Positions 12,031 through 24,006 of a DNA stretch of 64,000 nucleotides are shown here, piece after piece. Source of the DNA: Apostichopus japonicus. Lineage: Eukaryota > Echinodermata > Holothuroidea > Aspidochirotida > Stichopodidae. The stretch lies in contig NC_092567.1 in assembly GCF_037975245.1 (NCBI RefSeq), positions 21,614,376 to 21,678,375 on the forward strand, in the 5' to 3' direction. The notes under the pieces were generated by a model that was not told where the DNA came from, searched no databases, and saw only the letters and a list, made by a program, of their open reading frames with translations. A program made the position numbers and the translations under genes. Numbering within the stretch: position 1 is the first letter of the stretch; every line of letters starts with the position of its first letter.

Positions 12031-13623
12031 AGGTGTAGTTATGGGATTTTTGCATATAAAACAGACATGTAAAACTCAAAATTTTGAAGGATAAATAGAG
12101 AAATATATGCCACTTTAACTATATTCTCAAAATAGCAGACTTTTGATTTTGATTGAGCCAGACTTGTAAGGCGATAAACTATTAAAAGTCTACGATGGAT
12201 AAAGAAAGAGGACAAATTAAATCAAATCCTTTTTCTACTACGTGATGGACTTCCTAGAATCAATAAGGTTGATTGATTATTCGGATCCAACCTAATAAGC
12301 TTTCATCTTCTTCATCTACGACTTTTTGTTATTAATCTCTGAGAATTTAGTAGAAAACATTTTGCGGGTAGATCTGGCTGAGTTTGTATTGGGAATTATG
12401 TCCGCTATCAACCAAGAAATCCACCGACTGTTGTACAATTACTACAAAGCTTTCAGTGAGGTTTGTTCAGATTGGACAAACATTTGATTTTTCACACTTA
12501 GGAAAGGACTGAAGTTAAAGTTTTAGATCTTGTTCCACAATCACATGTACAGGACAGATCAGGACAATTCTGGGTCAGTGTCAGATATGAAATTATTTTT
12601 TTATCTGATTCTTGCCATACCTGGATGTCACAATTAGTAGTACCACCCAAACCTGCTACATAAAACTATTGTAACTTAAGTCACACCTCTTCTCATAATT
12701 TATCTTCCTTACATTAGGATCAAAAATTAAATTTCAATTAATATTCTGGGTACTTAAAATTGCCTTTACCATCCCTGAACCTGTCTGGCTTTGGTTCTTA
12801 ACGAACCCAAACAGGGATTCTCGTCTCCAAACATCATATGCATCCAATCCGATCAAACCTACATTTGTTAAATTAGTAACATTTTAGCACTGAACTCTTC
12901 TTGAATTAACCCCATTCTGGATCAATGCCTACTTTTTCCTCCTTCTCCATCTCCTCCTCCTCCCCCTCCCCTCCTCCTCCTCACCTTGAAAACTTGAACC
13001 TGCTAGTTCCTTTTTTTTCTTTTTTTTATTTCTCTGAATTTCCATCATTGCTCAATCGTTCTGTGTTTCATAACCAAGATTATCATGTCTCTGGATGTTA
13101 ATGTATGTATGAACAAGTTATGAATAAAATTGACTTTCCTTTTCCATGGTATATTCATATGAAGATGTTTGATTAGGTTAAATATAATCAGATTTATGTG
13201 CACATAGCTATGCAGCTGCTTCAGACTAATATCAGAAAATGTACAAAGCAAGCCCTTTTCCTTAACCGTTTTTTGTTTTTATTGCTTGAGATGTCAAAAC
13301 ATGTTGTAATTGTAATAATAGAAATTTGAGGTACTTGAATTACTGTATGTGCCATATGAGTGTAATTTTTCTATGATTGTGAAAACTTCTAAAGTTAGAA
13401 CCGCTTTGGGTACCTTGTATAATATGCATGTTGTATAACTTCATGTCGTATTTGAAGATCAAGTAAATTTGAGGTACTGTACTATACAGTGAACATCAGT
13501 AGATGTGTAGCCCTTTATGATGAACAAAACTAAGGCTGGTTTAGGCATGTATGAATGGCGACACTAAATACCTATCTCCTATGCATCTGCACTCCAATCT
13601 TCCCAGCTTACATCAATTGATAT
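12031..13623. other. Non-coding DNA, no gene recognised
   Basis: Mostly AT-rich, with a (CTC)n/(CCT)n pyrimidine patch at 12930-12982. No open frame has protein-like features. Confidence 0.6.
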
Positions 13624-13986
13624 TTAAAGATCTGCTTTATTGGCCCCAATTATAGCATGCTATAGCTAGGAAAGTTTTGTGATTATGTAATCGACCTGGC
13701 AGGGTCGTAAATGACCTCTGGCTCTACAGTTAGCCTGCATAGCTTCTTAACACCATTAGGCTCTTTCTGTAAACACTGTGTGGAAAATATGTTCATTTCA
13801 ACAGGTTTAAGTTAATCATACAGTGTTCACACAAAGACCCTCATACAAGAAAAAACCTTTGGTAGGCGTTGCAGTCTAATTGGTAAAAAGAGGTTATTTT
13901 ACGACCAAGGCAGGTCGATTACGTAATCTCAAGAAACTTTTCCATGATAGCGTGCTATAGTTGGGGTCTATACAGCAGACCTTTAA
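13624..13986. mobile_element. MITE-like element with ~95-bp inverted arms
   Basis: The left arm (13624-13720) and the reverse complement of the right arm (13888-13986) align across nearly their whole length. Shared blocks include AAAG-TCTGCT near the end, TATAGCACGCTAT-like and TATAGCATGCTAT-like cores, and TAATCGACCTG followed by GGTCGTAAA. The central 165 bp is not inverted. No coding capacity. Both ends show TTAA. A diverged relative is at 6352-6601. A long-armed structure like this can also fold as a hairpin RNA if transcribed. Confidence 0.8.
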
Positions 13987-14632
13987 CAACTTTGCATCCC
14001 ACCCTCCTTGACCCCCTCAGGTCATTGCCCTTTTCCTTCCAGACCTACCCATTGTTCAAGGTGTTCCTATGTCTCCCATTCCTCCCCCTGATCTCCTCCC
14101 TGACACCCTAACCTCCCAGTCTCTCTTTCACTGTCCCCATAATACGGGAGGCCCATCAAAGATTACTAAAAATGGTATGAGGAATCTGATACATGAAGAA
14201 ACATCTTAAAAATGCGATGACAGTAATTACAGTTTTTAAGTCCTGTGACAAGATTATATTTATGTTCAAATTGTTCATAATTCATATTTGTACTTTACCA
14301 AAGGGCATGAGATACATGAGCAGGATATATAACTCATCGTCTCTACATGAAATTTATGCCCTTCACTTCAACATTTGAGATTTATAGGTCACAAATTCAA
14401 ATTTGCATGGCAGTGCAGGTTTTATTGATAGATAATATTTTAATTTACAATTTTCTTCTGTCAAATCTGAAAGGAAGATAACTTATGACAGTTAAATATG
14501 AACCAGTAAACTTAGAAAGCTGGGTGCAATGTGTATATCAGCTTTTTATCTTTTATCATTAATTTCTGTAAGTGACATTGAAACTATGTTGCTCATAACT
14601 ACAAATAGTGTGGAAAGAAATTTAATTAAAAC
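13987..14632. other. Non-coding DNA, no gene recognised
   Basis: It has a C/T-rich stretch at 13988-14145 and is otherwise AT-rich. The 61-codon open frame at 14193 has no recognisable features. Confidence 0.55.
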
Positions 14633-14696
14633 AGAGGGCAGTATTCAACAAATATATTTGTTCTAGATGTTGCATCCACCACAAACAGCGCCCTCA
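14633..14696. repeat. Tiny inverted-repeat element, GAGGGC ends
   Basis: It begins GAGGGCAGTATTC and ends GCGCCCTC, so the ends are inverted copies of GAGGGC. It resembles the two elements at 16340-16409 and 16776-16844 in end sequence and length (about 65-70 bp). Confidence 0.5.
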
Positions 14697-15040
14697 ATTT
14701 TTCAAAGTGATAGTGAAAAAAGCTCTGTAAAGATCGTGTGCTACAAAGTTTTTAATATAACCTAAACATTGTCCCAAATGTCATTCCACAGAAATTTTTA
14801 ATTCAGGTTTAATTTTGGAATTATTTTGTCTGACCACCTTCCATGTGTAAGCTCTAGCTGCTCCATTGTCTTTAAGGGGATATTTGGATAACAGGACAAT
14901 CTGACACTTATGTGACAAACATACATATTTTACTTAGTTTGTTAAAAACCCCATCTCAATATCACACTTCTTAAGATTCCATCCATAACTCAAGATATGG
15001 TTGATTGAATGAAACCTATTTCGACTAGGCTAACGCTTCC
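14697..15040. other. Non-coding DNA flanking the 42-bp array
   Basis: AT-rich, with no repeat and no open frame of note. The array starts abruptly at 15041. Confidence 0.55.
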
Positions 15041-15712
15041 AAGGGGTGGAACACAGCAGGTGGTATGTGATGTCATAATGGCAAGGAGTGGATCACAGTA
15101 GGTGGTCTATGATGTCATAATGGTAAGGTGTGGATCACAGTAGGTGGTCTGTGATGTCATAATGGCAAGGAGTGGATTACAGTAGGTGGTTTGTGATGTT
15201 ATAATGGCAGGGAGTGGATTACAGTAGGTGGTCTGTGATGTCATAATGGCAAGGTGTGGATCACAGTAGGTGGTCTGTGATGTCATAATGGCAAGGAATG
15301 GATCACAGTAGGTGGTCTGTGATGTCATAATGACAAGGACTGGATCAAAATAGGTGGTCTGTGATGTCATAATGGTAAGGAGTGGATCACAGTAGGTGGT
15401 CTGTGATGTCATAATGGCAAGGAGTGGATCACAGTAGGTGGTCTATGATGTCATAATGGTAAGGTGTGGATCACAGAAGGTGGTCTGTGATGTCATAATG
15501 GTAAGGTGTGGATCACAGAAGGTGGTCTGTGATGTCATAATGGCAAGGAGTGGATCACAGTAGGTGGTCTATGATGTCATAATGGTAAGGTGTGGATCAC
15601 AGAAGGTGGTCTGTGATGTCATAATGGCAAGGAGTGGATCACAATAGGTGGTCTGTGATGTCATAATGACAAGGTGTGGATCACAATAGGTGGTCTGTGA
15701 TGTCATAATGAC
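15041..15712. repeat. Minisatellite, sixteen 42-bp units with no indels
   Basis: The unit runs AAGGAGTGGATCACAGTAGG then TGGTCTGTGATGTCATAATG then GC/GT. Unit boundaries fall every 42 bases from 15041, giving exactly 16 units. They differ only by substitutions, for example GTGTGG for GAGTGG and CAGAAGG for CAGTAGG. Because 42 is a multiple of three and the unit has no stop in one minus frame, it gives a spurious 101-codon open frame of a repeated 14-residue unit (15107-15412). Each unit contains TGATGTCA, one base from a CRE-type palindrome; a regulatory role is speculation. Confidence 0.95.
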
Positions 15713-16339
15713 AAACATTCTTCAACGCTTTATATTCCTATATTAATCTTCCTGTTGTATTGATCTGTCAAACCATGGCTGTCTCTAAATTCAGATGTTC
15801 GTCAAAATGCAACCTTTTTGTAGAAATATGAGTTTCCAATAAATAAAAGTAAGTAAAATATTATTGAGAAATTATAAACAAATAGTTTTTTCAGTTGATA
15901 TGCATTGGTGATGTCATTCACTCTGCTGTTGTCAGATTGCATTCACAAAATACCACCAAACTGAAAAATTCTTATCTTTGCCATACAAAATGCTACAAGG
16001 ATTTCAACCTGAAGATGCAGAAAATTCTCCAGATTGTTTAGTAGGCAATAAACTGAAAATCAGCTGCCGAAATATCCCTTTGAGTCTTATCTTTCCTTGA
16101 TTTGCATTCCTCTGTTAAAACATAATCATATTTTAAATAATATAAATATCTAGATCACTTAGAACACCGGCAGTTAAAAACTTCCAAAGTCACAAATATG
16201 AAACAAAAAACTTGATAGGACCATGAAGAATTGTTTAATCAAATGTTTGCCAGTCAATTAATTATTTGATTTGCACATCACAAGTATTTTCATTTATTTA
16301 TTTATTTTTTCACCCTTTTCCTCAAGTTTCTGTAATAAA
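15713..16339. other. Non-coding DNA, no gene recognised
   Basis: AT-rich, with a TTTATTTATTTATTTTTT stretch near 16290. No protein-like open frames. Confidence 0.55.
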
Positions 16340-16409
16340 GAGGGCAGACTTCCAGAACAGTTTATCAGTTACAGTGTAACTGTGAAATAAGAAATGTTAG
16401 ACTGCCCTC
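16340..16409. repeat. Tiny inverted-repeat element, GAGGGCAG ends, copy 2
   Basis: It begins GAGGGCAGACTTCCAGAACA and ends TTAGACTGCCCTC, giving inverted ends GAGGGCAG-CT. It shares both its first 24 or so bases and its left flank (TTCTGTAATA) with the copy at 16776-16844, about 435 bp away. Confidence 0.65.
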
Positions 16410-16775
16410 AAATTTGCCATATCTAACATCTACCACTGGACGGCCTAACCTTTTCGATCCTCATAGGATCTTCTAGCAAGGCAAACTAAAAAAAATAGAT
16501 CAAAACGTTGTGCACTCTTACTTACACATTTACCTACACAGGCTATTTGCTGTAAATAAGCAAGTTGTTCACATTTTTTTCACTCTTTGATCTATCACTA
16601 GACATTAGTGATAGTTAGAATGGACAATGCCCACACACTCCCGGAAAGGAAAACAAACGGTGGGGGGGGGGGTGGTTTTTTGGAAATTTAACATTTTTTT
16701 GAACTACAGGCCAGTCAATACATGATTTGATTTGATGATGCAATTTACTATTTCTTTCTTTCTATATTCTGTAAT

Positions 16776-16844
16776 AGAGGGCAGACTTCCAGAACAGTTA
16801 GCCAGACATTTTCCATGAATTAAAAAAATGGTAGACTGCCCTCT
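16776..16844. repeat. Tiny inverted-repeat element, GAGGGCAG ends, copy 3
   Basis: It begins AGAGGGCAGACTTCCAGAAC and ends GTAGACTGCCCTCT. The outer 8 bp are perfect inverted repeats. The interior is different from copy 2. The shared left flank TTCTGTAATA suggests either local duplication or a common insertion preference. Confidence 0.65.
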
Positions 16845-19800
16845 AAAAGAAACTATCCAATGTAGATGTACATTAATTGGTATATAAATACATTAACAGT
16901 GCATTGTTACATGTTTAAAAAAAAATCTTACAAAATTTTGCAAACTTTCCTGCTAGAACAATAAGGAAGATGTGAAAATATACATCAGCATAGGCTTTAC
17001 TAAATACTGCAATTAAATACAGCAATATTATCAAAAGTTTCACTGTGTTACAGCATATCAGACAACACCTACAGCCATGTCAATTGCAACTTAAAATGTT
17101 TAGAATATATGAAAAAGATGGTTTGCTTTAAGCAGGGCCAAAAGAACCAATTGTTTTTGAAATACCATTTGAAGTTTCCAAGGTAACACAGAATGCAGAT
17201 ATCCGAATAAAGCGTCATTTAAAACATAATATGTAAAGTAAATGCAGACAGCTATTTAACATCACTTAAAGTTTTGAGAGAGTTACCATCATAGTATCAA
17301 GTGCTCATCTTAAAATGTCTGGATGGAAAAATCAGTAAGTTGACTCTTCACAAGCCCTGAAAAAATCAGGTACCCCAAAATAAATAGAAAACAAACAGAT
17401 AAACTTATTCAAGGTCAAATGGTGTTCACTTTAAATAACTTTCTATTCATAATCATCCATCCAAATGTTTAAACTAATATATAAAATTTCAAAATAAAAC
17501 CTTGAAGCTTAAAAAATCATCAGACTTTTATCCATGATGTTGCATTACAATAGATATGTTATAACATATATTCTTTCAATATTAAATAGCCCCCTCTATT
17601 TTGTTACTAGTACTCTCTGCTGCAGGTTCTCTTTCCTACAGGCATTTTGAACCCCCTTCGAGAGAGGTTAAAATTATCAAATTTCATGTCAATGTTTCAG
17701 AAGCATTTCACTTACCACTCTGAACTTGAAAGTTATTTTCACTTCAATGTCTCACATCACAATTGCAAGTGTAATTTTCATGAAGTAAAGGTCGTTTACA
17801 TCTGACCTTTTGATTCTTTCGACGAAAAAAACAAGTTACCTTGCTAGTATAAACCACTCCATGAAATTAACTAAATTTTACTCCTTTTGGGCTTCAGTAA
17901 AACAGTGGAAATGCAAGTCAGTATGATGCAGGTCTAGAATTGCATAATACTGTTGACTTGCTCAGTAAACTACGTAAAAGTCTACCTTCATGGGGCGCTA
18001 AAGTTCCAACTGGCATGTTACTGAAAGATTACAACATGCCTCAGTTAATGTACTGCCCGATAACGTGCTGTTATAAGCAGTTAAATATTGGGCGTATGTT
18101 TAGTACAGAAATCATGTCAATTCTTCGACTGACGACTGTTGACCAATTTATCATCTGCCGATAATAATTTTCTTTAATGTCTACTGCCCAGAAAAATGGA
18201 AGTGCACCTTCTTCTTTTTTATATCATTTTTTTGCTGCGGGCTTATGGCATTTAGCCAGTAAAATGAAATGAATTTCGAGGCCTGGGATGAAATTTTCCG
18301 TTCTACCGTTATGTTACAGTCTTAGGTAGTAGTGGTTGCCGTGGAGAAAACCATTATCCTCTTATCAAAAATGCGTGCTTCTTTAACGAATGCTAACCTT
18401 TAGATTTTACTCAAATTTAATACTTTTAAGAGAATATGAGATGACGGAAAGAGTAATATATGGAAAAATCGTGACTTTGAACATCTTTATGATGTTCCAG
18501 TCAAGTATGTGTGCCTCTGGAAATCTCTCAAAAAACCTGTCCTGACATTTCAGCCATTTAAAGTGCTGGCAATTAATCTAGAATGGAGTAATTTGCACAA
18601 AATATTTTCCTATATCTGTGACAAAAATGAATATTTACAGCTCACGTGCAATTATGACTATGGTAATAATGATATTACCGTAACCATGTGAGCAAAGCAC
18701 ATAATGGTTTAGTGTTTTTTTTCCCATATCAATATATGCTTTTGAAAACTTTAAAAGGAGAAAAATCAAAGAACAATTTTCATACCAACAAGGAATATGG
18801 AATTATTAAATATCGCCTGATGACCTTGTCCAACTTGCCACATAAACTCATCTAAGTCTGCAAATAAATGTGGAAATGGTATGCTCGAGCAATACTTTTT
18901 TAAATTGCCCAATTTTGTCTTTATATGTTGTCACATGCACTAAAATAGCTGTTGCAAACGTTTACATCAAAGGTCCAGAAGATTCCATGAGGACTTAGGG
19001 AGGACCCACCAAACCACCCCCCTCCCCACCCCTCCCCACCCACCCCCCACCCTCAGAATGGATCCACAGGATACATGGAATTAAGCTTGGAATATACGAA
19101 CATCCGCAAGATCTGAAAATTGTAGGTAAACTTTCTAACATCTGGAAAGGTCTTGAGACCCACTGAAAAGGTTTTTACATGACCCACTTTTGGGCGGCCG
19201 CACACCAAACCTTGGCGGATCGCCGTTCTAGAAGTTAAGAATTACAACATAAGAGTAATTACTACATTTAAATCTTTAAATTGCATGTATTATATGTAAC
19301 ATGAAATCTGACATTTGTTTCGTTAGTCCAATTATAGCTTTTACAAGAAAATAATGTCCTGAGGGTTTCGATTATTTCAGTCCTGAAGTCATAGAGACAA
19401 TGTTCTCAATAGTTAAATTGGTAGCAAGACGTTAAATAATTGCCCATTCCACTGATCGTACTCTATCTAAAGCATCCTTTAGAGACGTTAACTAGGTCAG
19501 GAGATTGCAGATGAAAGCCTTGTTACTGACAGTTCCGCAGTAGAGTTTACATTTCAAAACAAAGACCGAGTTTAATTATTAAATTCGGCTTTTCAATGCT
19601 GTTTATTCCCCAAATTTGAGGCACTCCAATTAACAATCTACCTGATCAGATTTCCCAATTCAAATTGAACGAGTAAAATTCATCGAAACGTTAAATTCTC
19701 AGCTCCGATTTTGAATGTCCTCATTTCATAGAAACATAATAGAAAACTAATAAGCACTGTAATCAATACAGCTTTATTATCTTTTATCAATTAACTCCTC

Positions 19801-20203
19801 TTCAGGTAACATTCATATTAGTCTTGATGGAGCACTACTACAAACATTGGCCAATTTAAAGATTATCACAGCTTTGAGGTTCAATTGCAGAGAAGCAAGT
19901 AACAGACATGAGGCATGTTAAATAGATAGGCAATGAATGATGGTTGCAGCAAACATAACAGCTGCCATGTTGTTAAAACTGACGGTGAAATATCAAAATG
20001 TAGGGCATCTCATTTCCTTCCCAAAGCTTTCTCACAAAAATGATTTCTGAATTTAAGAAAACTGAAAGATATAATCATGTTGTTTATCATGTTTAAAGCA
20101 GCCCTTTGGCATTTCTACCGGCATCAAATCGTAAATTTGACAGCCGTGACGAACATGAAATGTAGGTTTAGAAGCCATTTGGCTTGTCCCACATACACAT
20201 GTG
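16845..20203. other. Long stretch without a recognised gene
   Basis: AT-rich, mostly unique-looking sequence. A C-rich patch at 19010-19055 (runs of CCCCACCC) stands out. Open frames of 74 and 60 codons (17940 and 18509) have no recognisable domain. This could be intron or intergenic DNA; nothing distinguishes the two. Confidence 0.55.
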
Positions 20204-20430
20204 GGAGTGTTAGCTCAGTGGTTAACGCCAGTGCCTTTCAATCATAAGGTCCCCGGTTCGAGTCACTCCAAGATTCATTTATGTCGTCCAGGTACAGAGT
20301 TGTTGACAATTGACAATTCATAATCATGGACGTTAAATATGAATCTAAGAGACTGACTTTGGTCAGCTTGCGGCTTTGATAAGCCAATGATGGCTTCTTC
20401 GTGAGTTCCTGCTTGCAGGAGGATCTAAAT
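20204..20430 (+). mobile_element. tRNA-derived SINE, uninterrupted copy
   Basis: This is the best copy of the family. GGAGTG starts the tRNA-like head, the A box is TAGCTCAGTGGTTAACGC, the B box is GGTTCGAGTC, and CACTCC closes the acceptor-like stem. The body continues through TACAGAGTTGTTGACAATTG, TGAATCTAAGAGACTGACTT and AGCTTGCGGCTTTGATAAGC, and ends GCAGGAGGATCTAAAT. Flanks ACATACACATGTGG (20191-20204) and ACATACATGTGG (20439-20450) look like a slightly altered target duplication. The minus-strand open frame 20238-20438 is an artefact. Confidence 0.88.
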
Positions 20431-21873
20431 ACATACAAACATACATGTGGCAGCTAAGTGTTGCAACATATAAAGTACCTGCCTCCTACGCAGATATCCT
20501 CATTTCCCTATTAAGTCACTTGATCAAGTTTTTCAAACATCAGTTACTCTATCATTAAGGCAACCATCAGATGACAGAATGAAATCCTTCTAATTGCGTA
20601 TTGTCACCTAGCTGACCATCGTTCAGCTAAGTGCTGACCCTTAAAGCAAATTCTTTAAAGGAACACAAGAAGTTTGGACGACTTAATTGTCTTGGAGCAT
20701 CGCTCAAACTTGGTGCAGCTTTTAATTTATCATTTCTATATTTCACGTTGAGATTTTTATCAGTCTTCAACTTCTACCAAATTGAGATCAAAAGCAAAAG
20801 AAATAGTCTGTTATTTTGAACCTGTTTTGACCATTACCAGACATTCTAGCATATTCAGGAACATACTTTGACCATTACTTGACATTCGAATGCTAGATCT
20901 AGCATATTCAGGAACACTAGGCACTACTGAATAACCTTTACTGTTAAAATCAAGCCATGCACTCACTGTCTTATTTGATCAATGCAGCTATGCCAAGGTC
21001 AGGCTGTGGAAACAAAATTCTGCTGTTTAATTAATGGACGATTTTTCTCAAGGTTCTGAGTCTGTTATCTTATATCTGTATATGCATGAGCAAAAAGAGA
21101 GTCATTATTTGTTATATTACTTTAAGGCTTTGAAATGAATCCTGAAGAAATCTTTTAAACTTGCAGTATGACGACCAAGATGTCCACGACGACGTCCAAT
21201 TAAAGGATTTCTTGAAAAATAGCCGCAGGCCGATTGCACTTTGTATATATATATGGACATTAAAATTGCTAGAGTAATTTATACGGTATCCGATCATCCT
21301 TTAGCTTGATGCATATATATGTACCGCACCCTGATTTTTACCGTAGTTACCAGAACTGAAACACACACAGTGATCACCGCTTATTAGATTTCGCTGTGAG
21401 TGGTATGTTACATGGCTACAGTAGGTCACAAAAATAATAACAATTTTAATTGAATCAACTCCGGCATTATTTAATATATTATACACTAAATCGTCCTTTG
21501 GAAGTTACCTACATGAAAAATTGTACATACCTTCACCTGGGAGCAAATTAACTTGTTTGTATGAAAGTTAGCCTAATTTATAGTGTTTAAATATGAGAGT
21601 GTTTGGTTCAAAATAAGGCTACTGTATATATGCAAGGGTCATGAAATTCAACATCATATTTGCAAAGTGATACATGTATATCGTTTATTCAAAAATTTGC
21701 ATTGATTTCGTCAGGGTGAAATTAAATCTCTCATAATGGAATAAAAAAATTAAAAAATGATTTTTTTGTTGGTACGTGGAGGAGAAACCAGGTATTATAT
21801 ACCAGATCCTGGTCACTTATTTTCATGGTGTGCGATACAGTATGCAAATTTATGATATGTATTTATGTATTTT
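20431..21873. other. Non-coding DNA, no gene confirmed
   Basis: AT-rich. A good acceptor-like CTTGCAG ends at 21166 and is followed by an open frame of about 38 codons that starts YDDQDVHDDVQLKDF, but no donor or homology supports an exon. A direct repeat of CATTCTAGCATATTCAGGAA-type sequence occurs near 20842 and 20896. Confidence 0.45.
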
Positions 21874-22096
21874 AGATCCTCCTGCAAGCAGGAACTCGCC
21901 AAGAAGCCTCATTGGCTTATCAAAGCCGCAAGCTGACCGAAGTCAGTCTCTTAGATTCATATTTAACATCCATGATTATGAATTGTCAGTTGTCAACAAC
22001 TCTGTAACTGGACAACATAAATTAATCTTCGAGTGACTTGAACTGGGGACCTTATGATCCAAAAGCACCGGCTTTAACCACTGAGCTAACACTCCT
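21874..22096 (-). mobile_element. tRNA-derived SINE, minus-strand copy
   Basis: Reading from 22096 leftwards it gives GGAGTGTTAGCTCAGTGGTT, the B box region CCCAGTTCAAGTCACTC, and then the same body and the same GCAGGAGGATCTAAA tail as the other two copies. The head has a few changes (for example TTTTGGATCATAAGG in place of TTTCAATCATAAGG). The plus-strand open frame at 21776-22036 is antisense SINE and matches the first 46 codons of the chimeric frame at 3751-3083. Confidence 0.88.
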
Positions 22097-22146
22097 ATCT
22101 AGAAGGTACAGTGTAATTAGTATTGATATTTATATCCTACTGTATA

Positions 22147-22206
22147 TATAATCCTAGATATATAATCCTAGATAATATAATCCTAGATAATATAATCCTA
22201 GATATT
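22147..22206. repeat. Short tandem repeat, unit about 16 bp
   Basis: About four copies of ATATAATCCTAGATA with small length differences. Confidence 0.8.
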
Positions 22207-22616
22207 TCGAGGAGGTACAGTGTAATAAATTCCAGCCATACACTGTAGCTTAGTTAGCTATAGCTAAGTGCCTTTACGCGGGTTTGGAAACAGGTTAGAG
22301 AGTACTGAGCCAATTAAATTAATCATAATAATCATGTACAAGGCTTTGTGGTGTTGTTAGTACACTCCAACATGTTAAGAACATGCTAACAATATTCGTA
22401 ATTCTATTATTCCTCTTGCAGGGTTTTCATTTGATCTTTGTATAATAAATTAGAAACTCCACCACTGAGAGCCATTGTTGTCCTCATTTCCTGTACAACA
22501 GCTTACGTAATCCTGTGACAGGTACTGTGATGCTTACATTAATTAAAGCATTTATAATAGTGACGGCATTAGTCAGTGAGGGGGTATGTATCATCCCATT
22601 ATACCTGAGAGTATGA

Positions 22617-22985
22617 CATGGCTTAATTAATTGATGTCTGTTCAGTTCCACACATATTATTATATGTATCTATATGTATTATATGTACTACATGTATCCT
22701 CTTTATGTAGATGTCTGCAAATATAAGACTTGCATATGGCTTAATTAATAGATGCCTATTCAGTTTCTCACATATTACTATATGTATCTATATGTACTAT
22801 ATGCACTACATGTATCCTCTTTATGTAGATGTCTGCAAATATAAGACTTGCATAACCCCACAACGTGGCTTAATTAATAGATGCCTATTTAGTTCCTCAC
22901 ATATTACTATATGTATCTATATGTACTACATGTATCCTCTTTATGTAGATAAGTCTACTGCAAATATAAGACATACATAACCCCT
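22617..22985. repeat. Three tandem units of about 120 bp
   Basis: Each unit starts TGGCTTAATTAAT, continues CACATATTA-TATATGTATC, and ends CATGTATCCTCTTTATGTAG then CTGCAAATATAAGAC. Units begin near 22619, 22737 and 22866. The third has a few inserted bases (AAGTCTA). The 89-codon open frame across it is a repeat artefact. Confidence 0.85.
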
Positions 22986-23161
22986 CAACAATCCACAACC
23001 ACCTTCTATTTAGTACATGGGCTTTCTCTTTACAGCGACTGACGTTTGACTTATCAATCCAATCAAACACGATTTCATTAAAACAGAACGGTCGTTGCGA
23101 ATATTTCTCCTCGTGATTATCCTTGTATTAAAAAGCCGTACGTTCAAATTCTTCTCTAACC

Positions 23162-23362
23162 GTGCTTGATGATGAAGAGGCGGAAGAAGAACACCGTAAG
23201 TTTTCTGCTGGTGTCTTTTACGTAGCGTTGGATTCGAAACGTTCCACAAAAAATACCCTTAAGCGATTGCATGACCCATTCGCTGCAGATAGAAATCGAT
23301 ATTTCGTTGCTTCGGGCATACTCGGGATGGAGACAAAACTTCACTGGATGTCCTGTGTATAG
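23162..23362 (+). other. Open frame of 66 codons, possible coding remnant, unrecognised
   Basis: The translation is less simple than its surroundings: an acidic start (LDDEEAEEEH), then GVFYVALDSKRSTKNTLKRL and a segment DPFAADRNRYF. The local sequence is richer in G and C than the flanks. No acceptor lies directly upstream and I do not recognise a family. Overlapping minus frames of similar length argue that the openness may be compositional. It could be part of an exon or an old transposon. Confidence 0.25.
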
Positions 23363-24006
23363 TTCAATATCGACCAATTGACAAAATTCTGAACAACAGT
23401 CTGTTTAGTTCTAATTAGATTTGGTCAATGTGCAGAAAGACAAAAAAAAAAAAAAACTAGTTCCACAAAGAAGGATAGAATCCCTATACTGCAGACCACA
23501 TTGTTATTATTTAACTAATGTTCGTCTCTCTATCTCTCTAGCTCTCTCATGTTAAATCAGTTGTCACCAAAGATGAGATTGTGTGAAATTAAATCTTCTG
23601 CTGAAATCCTTCAAAACGATTAATTTTTTTTTTTTTTTTTCTATTCTTTTCTTGTTTAATTTTCTAAAATTAAGATAAAGTACAGACAGTAAAAGATTGG
23701 AAATGAGATGACATTTCTTTATGAATCAAGGCAAAAAGTTCTAGTTTATAGATAGGCTCTGTTACATTTACACTAGATTTAGGCTCCTCTGAGGTTGACA
23801 TGGAACGCCGGGTGATTTAATTAAAATGTCTAAAGTTGTAAGCACAATTCTGAATTTGAATTCTTGTTTGAACTCAAATATACTTTTAAACCAAGAGAGA
23901 GAGACAAGATGGTTTAAATAAATTGTAGTGGTGCGGATGTAGATTCTCTCCAAATCAAAGCTACATCAAACGTGACCCTTGTATTATAACTATGTATAAC
24001 TATGGG

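Noticed and set aside
15107-15412. 101-codon frame of a 14-residue repeat
   Set aside because: A consequence of the 42-bp unit length; the frame closes within the same array when a substitution makes a stop.
21167-21280. Exon-like frame after a good acceptor, starting YDDQDVHDDVQ
   Set aside because: No acceptable donor follows before the stop, and the end runs into low-complexity TATATATATGG sequence.
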